From Ciona intestinalis (Eukaryota; Chordata; Ascidiacea; Phlebobranchia; Cionidae): a stretch of 64,000 nt of DNA. The DNA is taken from assembly GCF_000224145.3 (NCBI RefSeq), contig NC_020166.2:987111-1051110 (forward strand), read 5' to 3'. Below are positions 11,397-51,900 of the stretch, one piece after another; the stretch's first letter is position 1, and every line of letters begins with the position of its first letter. The position numbers and the translations under genes were made by a program. The notes below the pieces were generated by a model. That model worked only from the letters and a program-made list of their open reading frames with translations, did not search any database and was not told the DNA's origin.

Positions 11397-11945
11397 TCTG
11401 CACATGTGATTGTGGTGTTATTTTCACACCTACCGATACCTAATCTCTCAAAGAGACCACATCGTCCAAGGGAGAAGTCAGTACAGTTCCAAACCACAAG
11501 TTCGAGATGCCACCTATTAAGTCCGATTGAAATTTGGATAACATATTCCAAGCGTATTGTTTGTTTATATCACACTTAGAGCTTGCCTTGAGAGAGACTT
11601 GTGCGAGTTCTAGTCAACTGTTCACATATATTCACTTTACTTCATTTGATACGTACTTTCAATGGCGTTTACTTCACCATCTGGTTTTCTGTTTGTTATT
11701 TATCCCACGACGTAATACACTGTTTTTTTTTCTATTTATTTCACGGTATGCTGTTTACGATTTATCCAAAAAATGATCTGGCTACCAGACACTGTTCACA
11801 GCGCACCGACTTTGACAATTATTTTGCTGCACACACCGTACACGAGGCTGGGTTTCTTCTATTTTTCATCTTTGTAAATATTATTTGTGTTTTTCAATAT
11901 TTTTATACAAGTAACGTCCATAGGAATAAAACTGTTTGAGATTGC
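11397..11945 (+). promoter_or_regulatory. 3' UTR and poly(A) signal of upstream Eph
   Basis: AT-rich, no supported coding sequence. AATAAA at 11925-11930 is the best poly(A) signal before the tandem repeat that begins at about 11946. Confidence 0.5.
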
Positions 11946-12252
11946 TGCTTAAACCTTGTGTACATCATGCTCGCTGTCGAGTTATAACATGGGTGTCTTC
12001 TTATACCCCAGACACACATGGTGTTTTCATACACCTCATGCGCACTGTCGAGTTATAACGTCCTCTTATACACCAGCCATACATGGTGTATTCATAGACC
12101 TCGTAGACCTATTTATCGACCTTATATATATCCATAGACCTCCACGCACTGTCGAGTTATAACATCCTCTCATACACCGGACACACATGGTGTATTCATA
12201 CACCTCGTATAACATGGGTGTCCTCTTATACAATATAGACACCCCATGCACA
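11946..12252 (+). repeat. 71-bp tandem repeat cluster
   Basis: Four to five units (ACTGTCGAGTTATAACATGG, CACCAGACACACATGGTGTA) between the two Eph genes. Confidence 0.85.
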
Positions 12253-12591
12253 ATTACAACAAAAAGTCGTCAGTGTTAAATATACGTATACACAGGTGAA
12301 GGACTTCACTCTTATAATAAGATATCCCTAAATATCTACATGCGGCTTGTGTAAATACATACCTTCATCACATGGATAATAGGCCATAAGCCACGACGTA
12401 CACCACTTATTGCTAATCCGCCTTCTCATAATCTAATAATAAACCATCTATACTGTTTCTATGGTCAGCAGCTGCCAGCATATAGCGAGGAATTCAATTT
12501 AAATTGATTTTTAACGACGACTAACTGGGTTTTCGGCACTTCATACATTTGCATGGTTGGCCGCCTTTTTAACGAAGAGAGAACTACGCCG

Positions 12592-12601
12592 TATATTTAT
12601 A
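12592..12601 (+). promoter_or_regulatory. Candidate TATA box of downstream Eph
   Basis: TATATTTATA about 415 bp upstream of the ATG at 13015, in the repeat-free stretch 12260-13014. Position alone suggests a promoter; the start site is unknown and trans-splicing is possible in ascidians. Confidence 0.25.
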
Positions 12602-13014
12602 GGTGGCAATAGAGACGCGTGTGTTAGGAAACCGCATTTTTTCGCTTCCGCAAAACGCCCTGAAGCGTAGTTGGCGAGAGCGAAGAACAGAAGAAATTGT
12701 TCACTAACAAACGCGCAGTGCCAAGCGCTCGAGTTCTATTCCGCCTTCAGTATTCTATAAGTCAAAGTGCTATTTAAAGGAGAGTAATACTGTAGGAAAT
12801 ATTGAATGTTGTGTAACGCAGTTGTGGAATGTTTTCAATGTAGCTTGATAAGCAAGTCGATTTAGCTTTGTATTTTACGGATGAACGCTTTAAATTAATC
12901 TGTTCAGGATTTAGTTCAAGTTGCAGCTGATGAAAATACAGGCTTTGGATTACGGAACTGAATAGATAGAAGTGACCTGGTTGTGGGAAATTTGGAGTAA
13001 AATTGGCAAACAAG

Positions 13015-43336
<30,322 letters not shown>

Positions 43337-43960
43337 AACCATAGTCGAAAAAAAGAACTTATCTTTGCTCAGTAGCGCTCCAAGCGGTAAAATTGGTGGC
43401 CGATTCGGTCCTTGGAGAAAACTACAATAACTTGTGCTCTTGTTTTCTAAAGAAGCTCTCTCGGCAATTATTTCATACTGAAGTTTCGACGTCCTGTACA
43501 GGTTGTCTTTGTCAGGGTAAATGACACTTAACAGCGCAAAAGTGTAATGTGCCTGGCAGGGACAGTTTGTATAACTTGATGCTTGGGTAACTTGCTTTGC
43601 ACAGCTAATTTTACCTGTCCTTGCTTAAAAGTATCTCAGCAAATGCGCTTGGCGTCAAATTCATAAAGGACCGAAGAAACAATTAATGTACTTTCATCGC
43701 AATTGGTCGTTTTATTATAAAGTTTTATTGCTCTGTGTAATTTTAATTGTATTTTTCGTGTAACGATTTATTGAATCGATTTAATAATTACCTATCGTGC
43801 ATTTAGATAGCAAAATAAGCTTTTGCTTAAGCTGTTCTGTTCATTTTAAAATATGTGGCTGCCGTTAAATTGTTTCATTTGCTATTTATTCATTGCTTTT
43901 TGTGTGTAAGATGCACATGATAAATGAAATAACGCAAAATAAATTTGCTTCTACAATTTT
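43337..43960 (+). promoter_or_regulatory. 3' UTR and poly(A) signal of downstream Eph
   Basis: No coding signal. AATAAA at 43938-43943 is the likely cleavage signal; extent inferred. Confidence 0.45.
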
Positions 43961-44907
43961 TGTAATTTATGAACATTTTATAAGTGTACGACTTTCTACC
44001 TACGTCGCTTAAGTTCGCTTAAGTTCGTTGCGTAGAAAACGTTATGCTGATGCGAAGTACTTAATGTTTAGGAAAATGTTTTCGGTTAAAAAAATGGCGT
44101 ATAGTACAGTTAATATTCCTATAACAATTGATATATAGTAAGATGGGGAAAGATGGGACCCTTTTCGTTGTATTTTCTCCTCACATTTGGTAGTAAACAA
44201 AGTACATTCAAAGAACTATTATAAAACTGCCTCCTTACGACTTATTATAGAACGTTGTTAGTTGTTCAAAAAAGGATTAGGATATTTAGACATTATGTAC
44301 TAAGGTGTAGAATAGTAGAATCAATTTTACGTAGTAGAATTGATAGTTCTACATCAAATTGATATAGCACATGGATACACTTTCAAATTACCTTTACGTC
44401 TTTTGTAATGTAGCCTTATTATGGTAAGATCATTTGACCACGCGCGACGTGAGATCGTAACTTGAATCCATTCCATGTCATTCTATACGCGTGTAAACGC
44501 CCAGGTGACGCGACATCACTTTAAAAGTACATGGACCACTAAGAAAAAATACTCATACGAGCGTACAAGGTGATTTTGTATTCCCCTGCTAAACGGTTAG
44601 TCGCTTTAGAATAACATCGACTGAAGGTATTCAGTATTTTCACTCAATGTTTTGGTTTAGTTACGCTAGGATTAAGCAATTTTCCAATTTTCCTGAGTAG
44701 ATGCAGAAGGCTATTTGAAGTGAAATTATTGGCCTTCTGGAACTCCTAGAAAGTCGATTACGACAGTAGATCACTAAGACGTTTTTAGTGCGTTTTCTGA
44801 AATTTTAACTTGGGAATATTTTCCCCACTTAAAAAATAAAATACCTCGTTTTTTTTGGTTTAATTCCTTTTATAGTTGATGTAAATATGCACTATGTAAA
44901 ATCATTT
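43961..44907. other. Intergenic, downstream Eph to unrecognised gene
   Basis: Contains one MITE; otherwise nothing recognised. Expected promoter zone of the unrecognised gene. Confidence 0.5.
44133..44312 (-). mobile_element. MITE, right end lost
   Basis: TAGTAAGATGGGGAAAGATG; intergenic, between the downstream Eph and the unrecognised gene. Confidence 0.8.
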
Positions 44908-44919
44908 TTGTTCTCAGAA
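44908..44919 (+). promoter_or_regulatory. Candidate splice acceptor 5' of the start codon
   Basis: TTTTTGTTCTCAG ends at about 44919, 27 bp before the ATG. It may be a 5' UTR intron acceptor or a spliced-leader acceptor, since ascidians trans-splice many mRNAs. Not distinguishable here. Confidence 0.35.
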
Positions 44920-44946
44920 CACTTTAACAAATAACTGCCCGTAGAA

Positions 44947-45106
44947 ATGGGCGACCCACTGCCAAATCAGTCTCAAACACGAGCTCATAAGAAGAATATT
45001 GGAGCCGTGCAAGCGCTGGGGAAGTCGGTTGAACAAATGAGGAAAGATAAGAAGAAGAGTTTGCAGACTATCGACCAAGAAGTGCTTGATGCTCACAAGT
45101 TTCTAG
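44947..45106 (+). CDS. Unrecognised gene, exon 1
   Basis: MGDPLPNQSQTRAHKKNIGA.. to ..LDAHKFL, phase 1 end before GTAACT. Confidence 0.78.
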
Positions 45107-48091
45107 GTAACTGTGCCATTTATATAAATGTTATTGTAGGCCAATTAAAACTACTTGTTTTAATGTAACAGAAAGGTATAATATACGTTGTTGCTTCTGG
45201 CATAATTTATAGTAAGTGGTGGAAAAATGTCGAGATTTTTTCGTTTCATTTTTTTGACCCATTTTGTAGAAAACAACAAACATTTAAAGAATTATAAAAC
45301 CGTATCCTCACGACTCACTATAGACCGTTGCTATTTGTTTAAAACACGATCAGGATATTTGGACAACATGTGCTAAAGGTTTCCCGTTTCCCTCTACCCT
45401 ACCATACATATAATAAAGTAAATATTTTTTAAAAGCCGTTTAAACTATGTGTTCTGTATCCATGCCCAGACCACCAAATAACTTAATTTTACAGCTTAAT
45501 AATCCGTTGGAGAAACCATATTAATTTTGTTGTTACTTCATTTCATTATACATTATTCGAATTTAAAATTATCATTAGAGTACATTATGTACCATAATAA
45601 GCGTTTAGTCCAGGCTCTTCAACCGGTGTGCACGGTCCAAAATATGCCAGGGGTACATTAGTGCAAAAGGGTATACAGGGATGCATCACAAACTTTAAAA
45701 AAATGTCAGCAATAATATTCAGTTTTGATCATTTTTAACAAATTTAGCCACTTTCCTACAGTTTTTTTTATATGAATTATATATCTTGCATCACTGGGAA
45801 TTGCGAAACTTCATTAGTTTTACGTTAAAGCAATCAGGGGTGCATAAGTTCGTCGCAACAACTTTAGGGGTTCACCAACCCAAAAAAGATTGAAGAGCAT
45901 TGGTCTAGACATATTTTTCGTGGATATGATTTTAGTTTCTTTATTTTTAGAGCAAGTTAAAACGCACACCGGGTACAGCGTTTCTTTCCAGGACGTGTTT
46001 CCAGCATACGAAAAACAAGGAGTTAAAAATAATCTGGATATTGGTGCAGAGAAATATCGACCAACGAAAAGTTCGCTAATGAGATCCGAAGTAAGTCTTA
46101 CATTTGCTACATTGCGTTCAACTTTTTCTCATGTTTTGTTAATTTTTTTAGATTTTGTCCAAATTTTGTGCATGTTTTGTTGATTTTTTTTCATTTTCGT
46201 CAATGTTTTGTATATTTTTTCAAATGTTTTGTGAATGTTTTGATCTTTTTCATTTTCTATTCATTTTCGTCTATGTATTGTTCACTTTTTTTTGTTTTAT
46301 CATTTTTTTTTAGATTTTGTTCAAATTTTGTGCATGTTTTGTCGATTTTTTTCGCCTTCGTTAATGTTTTGTATATTTTTTTAAATATTTTGATCTTTGT
46401 CTTTGTATTTTTTATTTTCGTCTATGTTTTGTTCACTTTTTTTTGTTTTATTATTTTTTTTTAGATTTTGTTCAAATTTTGTGCATGTTTTGTCGATTTG
46501 TTTTCGCCTTTGTCAATGTTTTGTATATTTTTTCGAATATTTTGTTTTTTTTTCATTTAATTTTCATTTTTGTCCATGTATTGTTTAATTTTTTCTCATG
46601 TTTTGTTGATTTTTTTTCAGATTTTTTTCTAAATTTTGTCAATTTTTTTTCACTTTCGTTTATGTTTTGTATATTTTTTCGAATGTTTTGTTTTTTTTCG
46701 TTTTCGTCTATGTTTAGAACAACTTTTTTCATGTATTGTGTAATTTTTGTCTCATATTTTATTAATTTTTTTTAGATTTTGTCCAAATTTTGTGCATGTT
46801 TTTTCAATTATTTTTCACCTTCGTCTATTTTTTGTATATTTTTTTAAATATTCTTTTCTTTTTCATTTTCTTTTTCATTTTTGTCTATGTATTGTTAAAT
46901 TTTTCTTATGTTTTGTTAATTTTTTTCGGATTTTTTCAAAATTTTGTCTATTTTTTTTCACTTTCGTCCATATTTTGTATACTTTTTTATGTATTATTGA
47001 ATTTTTNNNNNNNNNNNNNNNNNNNNNNNNNNNNNNNNNNNNNNNNNNNNNNNNNNTGTTTAATTTTTTCTCATGTTTTGTTAATTTTTTTTCAGATTTT
47101 TTCTAAATTTTCTCAATTTTTTTCACTGTCGTTTATGTTTTGTATACTTTTTTGAATATTTTGTTCTTTTTCATTGTATTTGTCATTTTCGTCTTATGTT
47201 TTGTTCATTGTTTTTAATGTTTTATTCATTTGTGTTAGATTTTGTCCAAATTTTGTGCATGTTTGGTCGATTTGTTTTCACACTTCGTTTATGTTTTGTA
47301 TTTTTTTTCGAATGTTTTGTTTTTGTTTCGTTTTCGTCCATGTTTAGAATTTTTTTTTTCATGTATTATGCAATTTTTTTCTTATATTTTATTAATTTTT
47401 TTTCAGATTTTGTCCAAATTTTGTGCATTTTTTGTCGATTTTTTTCACCTTCGTCTATGTTTTGTAGTTTTTTTTCCAATATTCTGTTCATTTTCATTTT
47501 CTTTTTTATTTTGTCTATGTTTTGTTAAATTTTTTCTAATGTTTTATTAGTTTTGTTTTCCGATTTTGTCCAAATTTTGTGCATGTTTCGTCAATTTTTT
47601 GTATATTTTTTTTAAATATTTTGTTCTTTTTCATTGTATTTTTTATTTTCGTTTATGTTTTGTACAATTTTTTTCACAGGTTGTTTTTTTTTATTATGTT
47701 TTGTTAATTTTTTTTCATATTTTGTCTAAGTTTTGTGCATGTTTTACACAAATATTTTGAATGTTTTTGTTTAATTTTTTTCTCCGGTTACGTTTATGAT
47801 TTGACCAACCTTTTTTTGCATGTTTTTACCAAGTTTTTTTTATGATTTGTATGAAATATTGTCATTATTTTTTTTATTTCGTTCGTTCAGGTCAAACTCC
47901 GCAAAGCGATCTCGGAAGCCAATTTCCGGATGAGAAGTGCTGAGTTCTTCAGAAAATGGGATGATGTTTTCCAGATCGACCTTGCACTTGATGATTGGTT
48001 TGCTAAGCAGCAGCTGGAAGAGGAAAACGATGTTTCAGATGACGATGGAGGACTCTGGGTGATCCCCGTTGGGAGCCCCGCAAAGATGTGA
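44947..48091 (+). CDS. Unrecognised small protein, three exons
   Basis: Exons 44947-45106, 45951-46090 and 47891-48091 sum to 501 nt and give 166 aa with consistent phases. An in-frame TAA lies just upstream of the ATG. Residues 1-50 are polar and basic (RKDKKKS). The middle holds a GVKNNLDIGAEKYRPTKSSL patch. The C-terminal third is helical and charged, with FRKWDDVFQIDLALDDWF followed by an acidic EEENDVSDDDGG and the tail WVIPVGSPAKM. No signal peptide, membrane segment or known catalytic motif. I do not recognise the family; predicted soluble and intracellular. Intron 1 carries a MITE and a hAT-like element, intron 2 a 1.8-kb T-rich array. Converges with the NCS-1 gene. Confidence 0.8.
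45209..45407 (-). mobile_element. MITE, full length, diverged ends
   Basis: Core TATCCTCACGACTCACTATA and GATCAGGATATTTGGACAAC. Confidence 0.8.
45611..45902. mobile_element. hAT-like non-autonomous element
   Basis: Ends CAGGCTCTTCAACC and (reverse) CAATGCTCTTCAAT; flanked by imperfect 8-bp duplications GTTTAGTC and GTCTAGAC. Ends 48 bp before coding exon 2 of the unrecognised gene. Confidence 0.6.
45951..46090 (+). CDS. Unrecognised gene, exon 2
   Basis: EQVKTHTGYSVSFQDVFPAY.. to ..SSLMRSE. Acceptor TTATTTTTAG, donor GTAAGT. Confidence 0.78.
46091..47890 (+). repeat. T-rich higher-order tandem repeat filling an intron
   Basis: About 1.75 kb dominated by T on the sense strand. The block GATTTTGTYCAAATTTTGTG recurs at 46151, 46313, 46464, 46775, 47238, 47406 and 47562, spacings near multiples of 155. 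A 50-N gap sits at 47007-47056. Entire second intron of the unrecognised three-exon gene. Confidence 0.88.
47007..47056. other. Assembly gap (50 N)
   Basis: Run of N inside the T-rich array; true length unknown. Confidence 1.
47891..48091 (+). CDS. Unrecognised gene, exon 3
   Basis: VKLRKAISEANFRMRSAEFF.. to stop TGA 48089-48091. Acceptor GTTCGTTCAG at the end of the T-rich intron. Confidence 0.8.
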   Translation, partial: VKLRKAISEANFRMRSAEFFRKWDDVFQIDLALDDWFAKQQLEEENDVSDDDGGLWVIPVGSPAKM

Positions 48092-48470
48092 TCGACTAAC
48101 AAATTCGATGACATACTTCACAAACTATGGGAAGATTCGTTTAACACCTCTGTAACGTAAAACCCTTTCGAAACACAAACATGGCAACCGACATCATAAA
48201 CGATTATATTTTATCCCAGATGAGAAGAATTGAGAAAGATAAGCGCGCTGCATTGTATTGTATTCGATATCCATTTTAGTATAGCAGACACAAATAATAT
48301 GCTCATGTAATACAGACCTCATTTTAACTTCCGTGTGATTGATTTCAGAATTGAAATGTTCAGAGCCGCGTTGATTATTACGGTATAAAATTTGGCCGCT
48401 GATAATTTTTGTCAAAACTTGAAATTTGTCTGAGACCGAATTCCCGAAACTTAAATTTCCGAAACAAGTA

Positions 48471-48480
48471 AATAAATAAA
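48471..48480 (+). promoter_or_regulatory. Poly(A) signal of the unrecognised gene
   Basis: Overlapping AATAAATAAA 380 bp after the stop, in the 760-bp convergent interval before the NCS-1 stop codon. Confidence 0.4.
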
Positions 48481-48851
48481 TTTTTATCTTCACAAAATTT
48501 TCGTGTGTTTAGGCAACTGTTTAATTCTTTCATACCAAGAACACCAGAGGGTAAAACGATAAAAAGCACCAGAAATGTATACAGCATTATGTAATGTTCT
48601 AGTGGTATTGTGTTGGGAGTTACATCTCATACAGCCTGTTTAATTTGACCACTGAGACGGCAAGTGTAAAACTTAAATTTAAAATCAACACTGCGCGTGG
48701 TAAGATTATTAGGCTTGTTAAAACACAAAATAAAGTTTACCGGGTACAATGGCAAAAAAATGAATAACAAGTTCTGTCTGATAAAATAATAGTACATCGG
48801 TTCTGTTTGGGTAACATGCTTAATTACATTGGCAAACTTTCTAAAATCAAT

Positions 48852-48965
48852 TCACGACGGGCAGCTTTCCGCCCCTCCTAGTCCAGCAGACAACGCCTTC
48901 ACGATATAGGGATCGCATTTCGAGCCTTCTCGGAATTCATCTTTCGTCAATTTGCCATCCTTGTT
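48852..48965 (-). CDS. NCS1: NCS-1 exon 7: EF4 and C-terminus
   Basis: [20 protein letters not shown] then [17 protein letters not shown] and TGA (48852-48854). Confidence 0.93.
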   Translation of the reverse strand, partial: NKDGKLTKDEFREGSKCDPYIVKALSAGLGGAESCPS

Positions 48966-51900
48966 CTGTTTGAAGGAGAAAAATTAGTTTATTTAAACTG
49001 AAAAGTCATATTGGTATGTTGAACGTAATACTGTATAATATTTTCTCGTACCATTTGGTGGTAAACAAAGAAAATTCAAACAATTATTAAAATCGTATAC
49101 CCACGACTCCCATAGACCATTGTAAATTGTTTAAAACACGATCAGGATATTTGAATATTATGAGCTAAAGGTGTCCCATCTTTACCCCACCCTACTCTAT
49201 GTTCAATTAAACCAAGAAGTCGTGTATGTCTATAGAAAGAAATAAAATTTGGTTTGGAAAAACAAAATTTATCGCTGTTGTTCTATTTGTTCGTTGCAAT
49301 ACAAACGCATTCTCAGGTTGTTGTTAGTACCAATTATATTTAAATTTTGAAACTACTCTTCTGGTATAAAATATAGATAAGGTACAGAATCATGAGTTTA
49401 TGTTGTTAACATGCAAGTGTACATTGTCGAGCTACAACATGACTGTCATTATTAGATGATAATTCCCATACGCCTTACGCTTATTGCTATTAAAGTATAA
49501 CATAGATGTCTTCTCATACACCAGACACACATATGACATATATAATACACCCCTCAAGCTTATTGTCGAGTTATAACAAGAGTGTCGTTTTATACAAAAA
49601 AGGAATATGGTTTTAATACACATTATTAGGATCACAACATAGGTGTCTTTAGTAAATCATACACCTCATGTTCATTGTCGACAAAGGGTTTTGCAAACCA
49701 TAGTGAAACACTAATATATCTGTATAACATATTACTAGATGTGGTAAAGAGACGTCAATTAATGGTCGCATTGGGAATTTATAAAAAGCTTGACGGTCAA
49801 CGAATGTATTTATTGACCCTACTACAAATCAAACGTAATATAATATATAGTGTTTTAAACAAATGACAACGGTCTATGGGAGTCGTGAGGAACGGTTATA
49901 TAATTCTTTAAATATTCTTTGTTTACTACCAAATGGGACGAGAAAATAGAGTGAAAAGGTTTCCCTCCTACCCTACTATATACCAACGATCCGACTTCTA
50001 TTGAATTATTGGACTGACTTTATTTGTCACTAATTAGTAAACCGGGCAATATTTGTAAAAAGTTAAGAAACAATGTTAAGTGATAATGTAACGTAAAATT
50101 TAAATTTAAAATTCGCCCAGCAGACTGGCCATTGTTGTCACGTAAAGAAAATTACAAAGTTGGCGTGTTTCTATTACGTTTAAACTATTGAGAAACAAAT
50201 TTTTAAAACCATGGGTTTAAATATAATAGTTGGAATTTTTTACCACATTATAATCTAAATTAAAGGATCGACTGAGTATGGGAAAGTAGCTGTAAAAGAT
50301 TAGAATAACTGTGATATCGGTATATAATGACCTTATATAGTATAGGGTGGGGAAGTTGGGACACCTTTAGTACATAATATCCAAGTATCCTGATCGTGTT
50401 TTAAACAATTAACAATGGTCTTAGGGAGTTGTGAGGAAACGGTTTTTATAATTATTTGATTTTTTGTTTACTACCAAATTGGACGGGAAAATAGAATGCG
50501 TAAGTGTCTCATCTTCCCCCACCCTACTATATAATCAATATAAAGAGCACTTCCAACCAACGCTAAGGTATCACAGCGCGGCCCTTTTGGCTATTCGATA
50601 ACATTAGTGAATAATTTATATCTAACTCGCTGTCGAAACGATGCGTTCTTGTGCATATCATAGTTTAATATGAGCCAGGTTTGGCAAGATTATTTATCGC
50701 ATAAACATGAGGTGTACCTCATAAACGTGAGGTGTATACAAACACTTAAGTTATAATATGGTGCATAAGAAGACATCCATGTTATAACTCGACAGTGAGC
50801 ATGAGGTGTATAGATATACCATCTGTGCCTGTGGCATAAAAAAACATCCTTGTTATAACTCGACAGTAGTGAGCATGATGTGTATGAATACACCGTCTGT
50901 GTCTGGTGTATAAAAGACATCTATGTTTTAACTCGACAGTAAAAATAAGGTGCACGTATACACTATGTCTGTTTTAAATGAAGATCATCCTCATTATAAC
51001 ACAACAGCAAGCATGAAGTGTTGCATATAAACCCACGCATTCAACTAACCTGGTCCATCTGACAGAATATTTTGTTAACCCTCTTCTCAGGTGTGTTCTC
51101 ATCCTCCGGCAAGTCCATAGCGTTTCCCTGGAAAATAATTAAGCATTTAAGTTGCAGAAACAAAATGTTGTCATAAATAATTCAATCTTGCATATAGCGG
51201 TCTTTATATTCATTGGATTTTCTACTTATAGTAACAGTGTGAATGTTATTTGTCATGTTGTGTACACACGTTTAGCGACCACGCTTATTTTCTTTTAAAT
51301 AAATGTTTTACCTGTACGCGTGTTTTAACAACTGTGTTTTCGTTTTATTATTTTTAAATCGGCGCTACCGTAATCGAGAAGAGAAATAAAATCATTATTA
51401 CGTTAAAACAATGCACGTTTGACAAAATTTTGCGTTTTTCTAGCAGTATACTCTCGGTTATTATATGTGTTTACTTTTTTGTGTTATCTAAAAGAAAAAC
51501 AGCAATAACCTTTGTTATATAGAATTATACATTGCTAAATTATTTCAAGACTGTTTTCAATCAGACGCAGCAGCAGTCACGATGCGTTCCATCGACGATC
51601 AATCAACTGTTCGATCCAAACACACATCAAAATAAAAAGCACAAAATAAAACCGCAGTGGTCACAAAATCTATATTTTAGTCATTATTATCTATTTTTAT
51701 AAAATAATCCCCAGGTGTTGTAAGGATTGTCTTTGCCCGCCATAATAAATTAAAGTGCAATTAAGACACGATTTTACATATAATTTACAAGTTTTGTTCG
51801 TTATATAAAATTAAGTAATTAACTTATTTTAGAATAACAACTTGCGGACTATAAGCGCTGAGAATAAATATTAATGGCCGGCGTTTATTAGTTTAAAAGT

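Noticed and set aside
46168..47760. Overlapping long open frames rich in Phe, Leu and Val on the + strand
   Set aside because: They are translations of the T-rich intron array (TTT and related codons) in several frames at once, with no stop-codon pressure; not genes.
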